40,609 nt of DNA from JBFMHP01 sp964557295. Its GTDB lineage: Bacteria > Pseudomonadota > Gammaproteobacteria > RBG-16-57-12. Under the pieces are notes generated by a model. That model was not told the origin of the DNA. It saw only the letters and a list, made by a program, of their open reading frames with translations, and did no database searches. A program made the translations under genes and the position numbers. The DNA is taken from positions 1 to 40,609 of the forward strand of contig CAZKZP010000025.1 of the NCBI GenBank assembly GCA_964557295.1. Reading direction: 5' to 3'. This document shows, piece by piece, positions 15,516 through 23,495 of the stretch; positions within the stretch are counted from its first letter, which is position 1; each line of letters starts with the position of its first letter.

Positions 15516-16584
15516 GTCTGCCCTCTTCCGGCGCGGAATCCTCATAGCTCCGCACCATGCGGCTGAACCCTTCGCGGATCGAATACTGCGGCGACCAGCC
15601 GAGGCCACGCAGGCGGGCGGTATCCGGGCAGGTGCGGTGCACCTGGCTCTGGAGATAACCGCCGCCATGCGCCGGGGTATGCACTAGTTTCAATCCTTTT
15701 TCCGGAAAGGTCTCGATCAGCGTCTGCGCCAGCTCCAGCACGCTGCACTCCGCGTCATCGTTGCCCATGTTGTAGGCGACGGCGGGCTCGCCCTGCAGCA
15801 GAATCCTAAACAACGCATCGGTCGCATCGACCAGATAACAATAGGCGCGGATGGCGCTGCCGTCGCTGCGCATCACGATGTCGCGATTGGCCACGATGTC
15901 CGCGACGAAGTCCGCGAAAACCCGTCCGTCATCCAGCGCCATCCCGGGACCGTAGGTGTGAAAGATGCGCGCGATCTTCGCCGGCACGCCGAACTCGTGA
16001 TGCCAGGACACGCACATCGTCTCGCCGAGACGTTTGCTCTCGGCATAGCAGGAGCGCAACGCCGTCGGGTCCACGGTGCCGATGTAGGTCTCGCGCACGG
16101 GGATCTCTGCCGCCGGCGGCGCGCCATAAATCTCCGCGCTGCTCATGAACAAAAATCCCGCGACGTTTTTCTCGTGCGCCAGATGCAGCAAATGATGCGT
16201 GCCCAGCACATTCGGCGCCATCACCTCCACGGGGAACTTGCCATAGTATTTCGGGCTCGCCCAACTCGCGCCATGAATGATGTAATCCACCGCGCCGGTG
16301 AGATGCAGCGGTGCGGAAACATCCTGCGCGATGAATTGCACATCGCTTCGCGAAAGCGCATGCGCAAAACGCTGACGAAACTTTTCCGGACTTCGGCCCA
16401 CGGCCAGCACCTTGACGTCGAAATCCGGCCAGCGTTTATTGAGATGGAGCAGCGCCTCGATCATGTAGGCGGGGATGGAACCGTACGCGCCGGAAACCAG
16501 CACGGTTTTCCCCGAAAGCTTCTCCCAGGGAAGATCGCGCGCGGTCAGCGCTTTCATGTCGTCTTCGATGATGCGATGTCGCAT
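15487..16584 (-). CDS. NAD-dependent epimerase/dehydratase (extended SDR)
   Basis: 365 residues. The Rossmann start VLVSGAYGSIPAYMIEAL shows a G-x-x-G-x-x-P variant of the usual GxxGxxG. The catalytic Tyr-x-x-x-Lys is in SCYAESKRLGE, the Ser is in FMSSAEIYG, and an RIFHTYGPGM motif follows, as in nucleotide-sugar epimerases, decarboxylases and dehydratases. The C-terminal part contains YNMGNDD and LGWSP, usual in this group. GGGGGA precedes the ATG by 6 bases. Placed between rfbG and the transketolase pair, it most likely epimerises or reduces the CDP-4-keto-6-deoxy sugar, either before or after carbon transfer. The exact reaction cannot be read from the sequence. Confidence 0.85.
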   Translation of the reverse strand: MRHRIIEDDMKALTARDLPWEKLSGKTVLVSGAYGSIPAYMIEALLHLNKRWPDFDVKVLAVGRSPEKFRQRFAHALSRSDVQFIAQDVSAPLHLTGAVDYIIHGASWASPKYYGKFPVEVMAPNVLGTHHLLHLAHEKNVAGFLFMSSAEIYGAPPAAEIPVRETYIGTVDPTALRSCYAESKRLGETMCVSWHHEFGVPAKIARIFHTYGPGMALDDGRVFADFVADIVANRDIVMRSDGSAIRAYCYLVDATDALFRILLQGEPAVAYNMGNDDAECSVLELAQTLIETFPEKGLKLVHTPAHGGGYLQSQVHRTCPDTARLRGLGWSPQYSIREGFSRMVRSYEDSAPEEGRHAVSAVTQS

Positions 16585-16638
16585 GCAGTTCCCCCATTAT
16601 GACCGGCGCGCCGGGTATCACGGCGGCGAATCGGCGCC

Positions 16639-17781
16639 TCACCGATCCACCCGCATCCCATCAGCGTGCACCGGAGGCGTGATATAACGCCCCCACGGCG
16701 CCGCATCGTCGCGATGCACATAGGCGTGGATATCCTCCAAACACAATTCGCGTGCATCCGCCCCGTGCGCAAAACTGCGATACCACCGCGCCGTGCGGCG
16801 CACGGTCTCGTTGAAATCCCAGCGCGGGCGCCAGCCGAGCTGCTGCCGCGCCTTGTGACTGGAAAGTGTCAGGTAGGGGGCCTCATGCACGGCAGCCGCC
16901 TCTTTCTCAACCCGCCACTGCCCGTCACCCCACGCGTGGGTGAAGGCGTTGACCAGCTCGGCGACGGTCTTGGCGTTCTCCTGATCGGGACCGAAGTTCC
17001 ATGCCCCGCAGATCGCGCGGTTGCCCGCGAGCAGCTCGCCGCCGAGGGTGAGATAGCCACCGAGCGCCTCCAGCACATGCTGCCATGGCCTGACCGCCGC
17101 GGGATTGCGAAGCATGATGGTGCGCGCCTGCATGATGGCGCGTACGCAATCCGGCACGATCCGGTCTTCCGCCCAGTCGCCGCCGCCGATCACATTGCCG
17201 GCGCGCCCCGATGCGGCCAGCACCGTGCCGTTGGCCGCGGCATAAAAACTGCGTCCGAACGAGGAAAACGCCAGCTCCGCCGCCGCCTTGGACGCACTGT
17301 AGGGATCATGCCCGCCGAGGGCATCGGTTTCGGCATAGGCATTCTGTGCCCCGGTGTTCTCGTAACACTTGTCGGTGCTCACATGCACCAACGCGCGCAC
17401 GCTGGGCACATGACGCACCGCTTCCAGCACATTGACCGTTCCCATGAAATTCGTTTCGAAGGTGGCACGCACCTCCGAGTAGGAACGCCGCACCAAGGGC
17501 TGCGCCGCCAGATGAAACACGATCTCGGGAGCCGCCGCCTGCATCGCCGCGACCACCGCGGCATAGTCGGTGACATCGCAGCGGATGTCTTCGATATCCC
17601 GCGCGATGCGCGTGGCGTCAAACAAATCCGGCTGGGTATAAGGCGCCAGCGCCAGACCCGACACCTGCGCCCCGAGATCATGCAGCCACACACTCAACCA
17701 CGCGCCCTTGAATCCGGTGTGGCCCGTCACCAACACTTTGCGCTTGCGGTACTGATGCAGCGCGTCATTCAAGACTTCCAT
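16639..17781 (-). CDS. rfbG: CDP-glucose 4,6-dehydratase
   Basis: 380 residues, cytoplasmic, extended SDR. It converts CDP-glucose to CDP-4-keto-6-deoxyglucose. VLVTGHTGFKGAWLSVWL (about 16-33) binds NAD; the GHTGFKG form is distinctive of RfbG. HLAAQPLVRRSY, VSTDKCYEN, DPYSASKAAAEL (catalytic Tyr and Lys), and AGNVIGGGDWAEDRIVPD are all conserved in RfbG proteins, as is the VRPWQHVLEALGGYL region. Length is normal (about 360). GGAGGGG precedes the ATG. It follows rfbF by 33 bases and supplies the intermediate from which all known CDP-linked deoxy and branched sugars are made. Confidence 0.94.
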   Translation of the reverse strand: MEVLNDALHQYRKRKVLVTGHTGFKGAWLSVWLHDLGAQVSGLALAPYTQPDLFDATRIARDIEDIRCDVTDYAAVVAAMQAAAPEIVFHLAAQPLVRRSYSEVRATFETNFMGTVNVLEAVRHVPSVRALVHVSTDKCYENTGAQNAYAETDALGGHDPYSASKAAAELAFSSFGRSFYAAANGTVLAASGRAGNVIGGGDWAEDRIVPDCVRAIMQARTIMLRNPAAVRPWQHVLEALGGYLTLGGELLAGNRAICGAWNFGPDQENAKTVAELVNAFTHAWGDGQWRVEKEAAAVHEAPYLTLSSHKARQQLGWRPRWDFNETVRRTARWYRSFAHGADARELCLEDIHAYVHRDDAAPWGRYITPPVHADGMRVDR

Positions 17782-17814
17782 AGCCCCTCCGTCGTCGTTG
17801 AAACATCAGTGACT

Positions 17815-18597
17815 TCACCAAACCTTCCACGGTGCTTCCCGGTTCTTCCACAGCTCATTGAGCAGCGTGTACTCGCGCAAGGTATCCATACACTGCCAAA
17901 ACCCCTGATGCTCATACATGGCCAGCTGCTGATCCGCCACCATCGCTGGCAGCACCTCTTGCTCAAGATTAAGATCCTCGCCCTCATGCAGATAGGGCCA
18001 CACACGCTCGGCGTCAAACACCATGAAGCCGCCGTTGATGCAACCGGCGCCTGCGTTAGGCTTCTCGTGAAAGCTGGTCACGACATTCCCATCCAATTCC
18101 AATTCTCCGAAGCGCCCCGCCGGGCGCACGCCGGTCAGCATGCCGATCTTCTCGCTGCGCGCATGCGCCGCAAGCAGTCCGCGCACATCGACATTCGCCA
18201 CGCCATCGCCGTAGGTCAGGCAGAATCGGTCGGTATCGCGCAGATACTCGCGCGCGTTCCAGAGACGCGCGCCGGTCTGCGCATGCAGACCGGTATCCAC
18301 CAAGGTCACGCGCCAGTGCGCCTCATCTGAACCATTGTGAAAATCGATGCGATTGTGGTTGCCGAGTTGTATCGTGAAGTCCGAGGTCATCGCCTTGTAC
18401 TCAAGAAAAAATTCCTTGACCTGCCAACCCTTGTATCCGAGGCAGAGCACAAAGTCGGTGATGCCCGCGTGGGCATAGATCTTCATGATGTGCCAGAGGA
18501 TCGGATAATTTCCAATTGGCAACATCGGCTTGGGCACCACTTCGGAGACATCGCGAATGCGCGTCCCCTGCCCGCCGCAGAGGATAACTGCCTTCAT
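17815..18597 (-). CDS. rfbF: Glucose-1-phosphate cytidylyltransferase
   Basis: 260 residues. It joins CTP and glucose-1-phosphate to CDP-glucose, the first committed step. KAVILCGGQGTRIRDVSE is the nucleotide-binding loop; VVPKPMLPIGNYPILWHIMK is the conserved next block. TYGDGVANVD holds the metal-binding Asp, and FHEKPN, INGGFMVF and FWQCMDTLREY are RfbF family blocks. The ATG at 18597 is used; a GTG 12 bases upstream is less likely. It is the first gene of the seven-gene minus-strand operon that runs to gtrA. Confidence 0.94.
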   Translation of the reverse strand: MKAVILCGGQGTRIRDVSEVVPKPMLPIGNYPILWHIMKIYAHAGITDFVLCLGYKGWQVKEFFLEYKAMTSDFTIQLGNHNRIDFHNGSDEAHWRVTLVDTGLHAQTGARLWNAREYLRDTDRFCLTYGDGVANVDVRGLLAAHARSEKIGMLTGVRPAGRFGELELDGNVVTSFHEKPNAGAGCINGGFMVFDAERVWPYLHEGEDLNLEQEVLPAMVADQQLAMYEHQGFWQCMDTLREYTLLNELWKNREAPWKVW

Positions 18598-18900
18598 TCT
18601 CAACCCCACAAATTGCGCCGATTAATTTACGACTTATTCTTATGTAATTTTGCTGCGCACTGAATCATCACAACCCGCAGACGATGCAGCCCCATCACCC
18701 CCAGCTATTTCACCACACCGCATCGGATAAGCATTACGATCCCTGATCTCTCGACCGAAAACCAATCACACACAAAAGATCCGCACCGCAAACGAGGCGG
18801 GTATTATCGCGTTAAACTATAGTTGTATAGTCAATCTTTTTTCTTTGCGCCAATCTTCAATCGCGCTTGCATATAATTCGACACGGTATATTCAGAATAA
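18598..18900. promoter_or_regulatory. AT-rich divergent intergenic region
   Basis: A 303-base gap between the divergent rfbF and GT39-like genes, visibly richer in A and T than its surroundings. A TATAAT at 18872-18877 lies 23 bases before the plus-strand ATG and is a likely -10 element, but no good -35 stands 16-18 bases upstream. Promoters for both operons should lie here. No coding sequence, hairpin terminator or JUMPstart-like element was recognised. Confidence 0.4.
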
Positions 18901-20250
18901 ATGACTGCGCTGGATCGACGAGCACACGACATGCCTCTTGGACATAAAAAAATAAACGCTCTTACAGTGATCGCTGCCCTTGCCTATCTCATCGGAATCC
19001 TCTGGCGCTATTACCATATTTTCATCTCACATCGCGCCACGGACTATCTGTACAGCGACATGCAACTCTATGTCGAACGCGCGCGGAACTTCATCAATCC
19101 CAGCTATACCGACAATATCGCCGACACGATCTATCCGCCGGGCATGCACATGCTGCTCGGAACCATGTACGCCGTCGCTTCCTCGTGGGATCCGGCCCTC
19201 TGGTTGCAGTTTATTATTTCCTGCATCATTCCGTTGTTAATCGCCGGACTCGGGTATGCGCTCTACGGACCGCGCGTCGCCAGCCTGGCGCTGATATTTT
19301 CCAGCCTGTATTTCACCTTCATTGATTACGCCGGTTTTTTTCTGGCGGAGAATCCCTATCTCTTTTCCGTGTGCAGTGCGCTGCTGTTGCTGGTGCTGGC
19401 CTTGCGCGCCCGCGCGTCTCTGTGGCGGATCATTGCCGCGCTGCTCGGCGGGGCCATGGTGGCGATCAGCGCGGCATTCAAAGAGGCCATCGTCGTGCCG
19501 GCGGCGTTGATCGGACTGTTCCTGCTGTATCTCGCATGGCGCAACCGATCGCGGCCGATCCTCGTGGTGGTGATCGTCTCTTCGTTGAGCACGCTTGCCG
19601 TGATTGCCCCGTTTTCCTATCGCTGCACCACGCTGAGCGAGGGCGCCTTCTGCGTGACTTCCAACAGCGGCGCGCTCACCATGCTGGAAGGTCATCACGG
19701 TGAATATGTCAAAGTGTGGTACCACGACCACGCGCGCAATCTGCACTTCTGGTTCGGTCCGCCGCCGTTTGCCAAGCGCGGCTACACGGGGGAATTACAT
19801 TTCGACTTCGGCGCCTATGATGCCAAGGCCAATCGCGCCGCGGCCTGGGCCTGGATCAAGGAACACCCCTGGCAGGCGTTTTTGCTCTCCACTCAGAATG
19901 TGTTTCAACTGTTCGTCGGCCCCACCCCCTGGCCGTCGTCGGATACCGCTGACAAACACCTCGCCACCTTTGCACAGGAGCTGTTTCTGGTGATCGTGCT
20001 CCTGCCGGCACTGGTCTTCGTCTGGTGTCATTGGCGCGGATTGGTGCGGCTGCAGGAGGGTTACTGGGCGGACATTCTCGTCCTGCTGCCGGTGCTCGGA
20101 CTGATGATGGCGGTATTCCTTTCACTGGGCGATCCGCGCTATCGGATACCCTTCGACGGCTTTCTGATGATCATCGCCGCCCGCATGTATCTGCGGCAGG
20201 AGGGACGGCTCGTGCTGGCCCGCGTGGCTGAGCCACGCACATACCCGTAA
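18901..20250 (+). CDS. GT39-like (ArnT/PMT type) membrane glycosyltransferase
   Basis: 449 residues with about ten hydrophobic segments. A first membrane helix (about 20-42) is followed by an acidic loop, YLYSDMQLYVERA, whose Asp53 is placed like the catalytic Asp of GT-C enzymes that use polyprenyl-phosphate sugars. DTIYPPGMHMLLG and a loop with FFLAENPYLF fit the same group. A large periplasmic loop (about 250-300) is rich in His and aromatic residues. No C-terminal extra domain is present. It probably adds a lipid-linked sugar to a glycan, lipid A or protein in the periplasm. It starts a transcript divergent from rfbF and is likely part of the same locus. The start codon is uncertain because there is no clear ribosome site; ATG at 18931 is an alternative. 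Confidence 0.72.
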   Translation: MTALDRRAHDMPLGHKKINALTVIAALAYLIGILWRYYHIFISHRATDYLYSDMQLYVERARNFINPSYTDNIADTIYPPGMHMLLGTMYAVASSWDPALWLQFIISCIIPLLIAGLGYALYGPRVASLALIFSSLYFTFIDYAGFFLAENPYLFSVCSALLLLVLALRARASLWRIIAALLGGAMVAISAAFKEAIVVPAALIGLFLLYLAWRNRSRPILVVVIVSSLSTLAVIAPFSYRCTTLSEGAFCVTSNSGALTMLEGHHGEYVKVWYHDHARNLHFWFGPPPFAKRGYTGELHFDFGAYDAKANRAAAWAWIKEHPWQAFLLSTQNVFQLFVGPTPWPSSDTADKHLATFAQELFLVIVLLPALVFVWCHWRGLVRLQEGYWADILVLLPVLGLMMAVFLSLGDPRYRIPFDGFLMIIAARMYLRQEGRLVLARVAEPRTYP

Positions 20251-20290
20251 ATAACCCACGATTTTCCATGCTGCTTGAGCGCCGTTCGGA

Positions 20291-20350
20291 TATAATAGGC
20301 GGTTTTCACACTCACCCAGGGTAATTCTGGCCGACAGCCGGCAGTTACCC
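20291..20350 (+). promoter_or_regulatory. Predicted -10 element and structured 5' leader of deaD
   Basis: TATAAT at 20291-20296 lies 75 bases before the deaD ATG; no convincing -35 is visible. Downstream, GGGTAA (20319-20324) pairs with TTACCC (20345-20350) around a GC-rich interior that can also pair (GGC at 20329-20331 with GCC at 20337-20339). The leader could form a stable hairpin just before the ribosome site. E. coli deaD has a long structured leader, so regulation of this kind is plausible but unproven. Confidence 0.45.
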
Positions 20351-20370
20351 CGAACAAAGGTACCTTCTTG

Positions 20371-22098
20371 ATGACATCCCCTATCGCAAGCTTCGCGCAA
20401 TTAGCGCTGGCCACTCCTATCCTCCAGGCCCTGACCGAGATCGGTTATGAAACCCCGTCCCCGATCCAGGCCGAGGCCATCCCGCACCTATTGACCGGAC
20501 ACGACCTGCTGGGCCAAGCGCAGACCGGCACCGGCAAGACCGCTGCCTTCGCGCTGCCCTTGTTGAACAATATCGATCTCTCGTTGCAACAGCCCCAAGT
20601 ACTGGTGCTGACGCCCACTCGCGAGCTGGCCATCCAGGTCGCCGAGGCCTTCCAGGTCTACGCCCGGCATCTGCCGGGCTTCCATGTACTGCCGATTTAC
20701 GGCGGCCAAGGCATGGACACCCAGCTGCGCCAGCTCAAGCGCGGGGTGCATGTGGTGGTGGGCACGCCGGGGCGGATCATGGACCATCTGCGGCGCAAGA
20801 CGCTGTCGCTCACCGGCCTGAAATCACTGGTGCTGGATGAAGCCGATGAAATGCTGCGCATGGGATTCATCGATGACGTGGAGTGGATCCTGGAGCACAC
20901 GCCCCAGAAGCGCCAGATCGCACTGTTCTCCGCCACCATGCCCGAGGTCATCCGCAAGGTCGCGCACAAGCATCTCAATGAGCCCAAAGAGATCAAGATC
21001 AAATCCACCACGACCACGGCGGCCAATATCAATCAACGTTATTGGCAGGTCAGCGGTCTGCACAAGCTCGATGCGCTGACCCGCATCCTGGAAGTGGAGG
21101 ACTTCGACGCGGCGATCATCTTCGTGCGCACCAAGACCGCCACCGTCGAGCTGGCGGAAAAACTCGAGGCCCGCGGCTATGCCAGCTCCCCGCTCAACGG
21201 CGACATGACCCAGCAATTGCGCGAGCGCACCGTCGAACAACTGAAAAACAAGGCGCTGGATATCGTCATCGCCACCGATGTCGCCGCCCGCGGCCTGGAT
21301 GTCGCGCGCATCACCCATGTCATCAACTACGACATTCCTTATGATACCGAGGCCTACGTCCATCGCATCGGCCGCACCGGCCGCGCCGGGCGTGTGGGCA
21401 ATGCCATCCTGTTCGTCTCCCCGCGTGAAACGCGCATGCTGCGCGCCATCGAAAAGGCCACCAAGCAGCCGATCGAACGCATGCAGCTGCCTACCACCGA
21501 GGTCATCACCAACAAGCGCATCGCGCAATTCAAGCAGCAGATCATCGACACCCTGGAAGCGGAGAATCTCGATTTTCTCCAAGGCGTCATCACCCAGATC
21601 GAACAGGAGCATGATGTCCCCCCGAACGAGATCGCCGCCGCGCTGGCCTACCTCGTGCAACGCGAGCGTCCGCTGCGCATGAAGGAGGCCCACCCCGTCG
21701 CTGCGGAGAAAGAAGCGCCCGCGCGCCGCGGCAAACCAGAACGCGAGCGGGGCGAGGCCCCCGGCCGTGCCGAGCGCGCCCCGCGTCCAAAGGCCAAACC
21801 ACAGATCGAGCTGGTGCGTTATCGCATCGAGGTGGGTCGCGCGCACGGCGTGAGCCCGGGGGATATCGTCGGGGCGATCGCCAACGAGGCAGGGATCGAC
21901 AGCGAATTCATCGGCCACATCAAGCTGTTCGATGATTTCAGCACCGTCGATCTGCCCGAGGGTATGCCCAAGGAAGTCTTCCAGCAGCTCAAGCGGGTGC
22001 GCATCCGCCAACAACCGCTGAACATCAGCGTCGACGCCAGTAAAAAAACCGACACCGCCAAGAAACCGGGCCCCCGCAAAAAACCGGCCGCACACTGA
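20371..22098 (+). CDS. deaD: ATP-dependent RNA helicase DeaD/CsdA
   Basis: 575 residues. DEAD-box motifs occur in order: the Q motif with F at the start, AQTGTGKTAAFALP (Walker A), PTRELAIQV, GTPGR, DEADEML (motif II), FSATMP (motif III), FVRTKT, ATDVAARGLD and HRIGRTGRAGR (motif VI). A basic, low-complexity linker (about 445-480) leads to a C-terminal DbpA-like RNA-binding domain (VRYRIEVGRAHGVSPGDI to LKRVRIRQQPLN) and a Lys/Pro-rich tail. DeaD unwinds RNA during ribosome assembly, mRNA decay and cold growth. ATG at 20371 follows a TTG that could also start the frame. An inverted-repeat terminator follows the gene. Confidence 0.94.
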   Translation: MTSPIASFAQLALATPILQALTEIGYETPSPIQAEAIPHLLTGHDLLGQAQTGTGKTAAFALPLLNNIDLSLQQPQVLVLTPTRELAIQVAEAFQVYARHLPGFHVLPIYGGQGMDTQLRQLKRGVHVVVGTPGRIMDHLRRKTLSLTGLKSLVLDEADEMLRMGFIDDVEWILEHTPQKRQIALFSATMPEVIRKVAHKHLNEPKEIKIKSTTTTAANINQRYWQVSGLHKLDALTRILEVEDFDAAIIFVRTKTATVELAEKLEARGYASSPLNGDMTQQLRERTVEQLKNKALDIVIATDVAARGLDVARITHVINYDIPYDTEAYVHRIGRTGRAGRVGNAILFVSPRETRMLRAIEKATKQPIERMQLPTTEVITNKRIAQFKQQIIDTLEAENLDFLQGVITQIEQEHDVPPNEIAAALAYLVQRERPLRMKEAHPVAAEKEAPARRGKPERERGEAPGRAERAPRPKAKPQIELVRYRIEVGRAHGVSPGDIVGAIANEAGIDSEFIGHIKLFDDFSTVDLPEGMPKEVFQQLKRVRIRQQPLNISVDASKKTDTAKKPGPRKKPAAH

Positions 22099-22124
22099 TC
22101 TGCCGGCTCAGAAAACAATTCTGG

Positions 22125-22157
22125 ATGAGGGAGACGCGCGGCTCGCGCCTCCCTCAT
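22125..22157. terminator. Bidirectional hairpin between deaD and the porin gene
   Basis: ATGAGGGAG (22125-22133) pairs with CTCCCTCAT (22149-22157). An inner GCGCG/CGCGC stem closes a 3-base loop. It lies between convergent genes. On the minus strand a T-rich stretch follows; on the plus strand the T-run is weak. Confidence 0.7.
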
Positions 22158-22178
22158 TCGGAACAAAACCGCCTGGAT

Positions 22179-23180
22179 TTAGAATGATGCCGCAAGTTGG
22201 GCGGTGAAGTTGCTGCCGTTCTCGCCAGTCCCGCCTACATCCATCTCGTAATCAGTGTCGCGGGCGTATTCGAAGCTCAGCGCCGTGTTCTCATAAATCT
22301 TCATCGACAATCCCAGCAGCAGACGTGACTCCGGCAACGCCAGCGCGAGGGCCTCCGCCGTCCCTTGATAGGCCAGTGCCGCGGTCGACTCGACACCGTT
22401 CATATCGAAACCATAGCCGAGTTCGAGATTATAGGCGCTGGGCTCTGCGCCCAGGACGGTGCCGGAGTCAAGCTCACCGGCGGCGAAACTGTCGAGCGCC
22501 GTAATGTATTCGCCGATCACCGTCACCGGACCTTGGCTGAATACGGCGTGTATCGCCGCGCCGGCGACATAGTCGGAAAGCGCCGTGGTGGCGAGGCTGT
22601 CGGTCAGATTGTTGCTCTCTCCGATACTGCTGAGATAGCCGATGCCCACATTCAGGCTGTCCGTCACATAACCGAGATTAACGCCAAACTCAAACGCCCC
22701 CTCATCGCCGTTCTTCGAGGTATCGCCGTTGAAGGCGTAGGCCGCGCCATAGAAACCCGCACGTTCCCCAGTCCACTGCAGCGCCGCTTCTTGGGTTTCC
22801 CCCAGCTCCAGCGTGAGCGGATCCGAAATCAGATTGCTTTCAAAAACCCCAAACGGCACATAGAAGCGCCCGGCGACGATCTTGCCTGGTACCGTCCCGG
22901 TCTCCACCGTAATCGTGCCTTGATCCAGGACGAAATCCTCGCCATCTTCATGCAAAATCAAGGCATTGGCTGTGACGGCTTGGTTGATCTTGGCATCGAT
23001 GGCCAGCTCGACGGTCGCCAGGGCAACCCCGCCGGACCGCTTCCCCGCGTAGTCCTCGGCCTGATTGACCTCGACCTCGATGAGACCGCTCAGGCTCAGT
23101 TTATCCTCCCCCAACGCATGGCCGGCCAATGCGGTCATCGCCAGAACCCCACAAACAGCAGTGCATCGAATTGTTTTCAT
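22179..23180 (-). CDS. LbtU-family siderophore porin
   Basis: 333 residues. A signal peptide (about 1-23, ending GHALG) leads to a beta-barrel with alternating hydrophobic residues and a terminal Phe (AQLAASF), as in outer-membrane proteins. GLIEVEVNQAEDYAGKRSG near the start, AGRFYVPFGVFESNLISDPLTLELGE in the middle and the FEYARDTDYE end match the LbtU/porin-like group, first described in Legionella as the legiobactin receptor. Family members bring iron-siderophores through the outer membrane without a TonB plug. An AAGGAAAC ribosome site supports ATG at 23180. A Fur-box-like sequence lies 66 bases upstream, consistent with iron regulation. Siderophore specificity is unknown. Confidence 0.8.
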   Translation of the reverse strand: MKTIRCTAVCGVLAMTALAGHALGEDKLSLSGLIEVEVNQAEDYAGKRSGGVALATVELAIDAKINQAVTANALILHEDGEDFVLDQGTITVETGTVPGKIVAGRFYVPFGVFESNLISDPLTLELGETQEAALQWTGERAGFYGAAYAFNGDTSKNGDEGAFEFGVNLGYVTDSLNVGIGYLSSIGESNNLTDSLATTALSDYVAGAAIHAVFSQGPVTVIGEYITALDSFAAGELDSGTVLGAEPSAYNLELGYGFDMNGVESTAALAYQGTAEALALALPESRLLLGLSMKIYENTALSFEYARDTDYEMDVGGTGENGSNFTAQLAASF

Positions 23181-23245
23181 TGTAAGTTTCCTTGCTTCGG
23201 TTGGCATCGAATCCAGGATCACGATACCTCAATCAATATGCAAAC

Positions 23246-23264
23246 GCAAATCGTTATCATTAAG
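23246..23264 (-). promoter_or_regulatory. Fur-box-like site upstream of the siderophore porin gene
   Basis: On the minus strand CTTAATGATAACGATTTGC matches the 19-base Fur consensus at 13 positions, with an uninterrupted core TAATGATAA. The 315-base gap around it (23181-23495) contains no other feature I could support. Confidence 0.55.
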
Positions 23265-23495
23265 TTTAACGAAAAATCACGCAACCAAATCACGCCCATA
23301 TACGTCTTGAATACAGCACCGTATGAATATCGGGACAAACGGCGCGGAGTTGACCGCCACGCACACCGCCCATGACCGGCGATTGCCTAGTGGGCGGCGG
23401 AACTGCCCGAGACATGTGCGCTATTTCACGGTTTGCCACTGTCGCGGCATCTACACTTGCCGCTTTTGTAGTTTTTTGAATTGAAAGGGGAAATG

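Noticed and set aside
16666..18330. A 554-codon open frame on the plus strand across rfbG and rfbF
   Set aside because: It is antisense to two certain genes, is rich in His, Arg and Pro, and has no recognisable domain; high GC leaves such antisense frames open.
20824..22095. A 423-codon minus-strand open frame over deaD
   Set aside because: Antisense to an unmistakable DEAD-box helicase, with no motif of its own.
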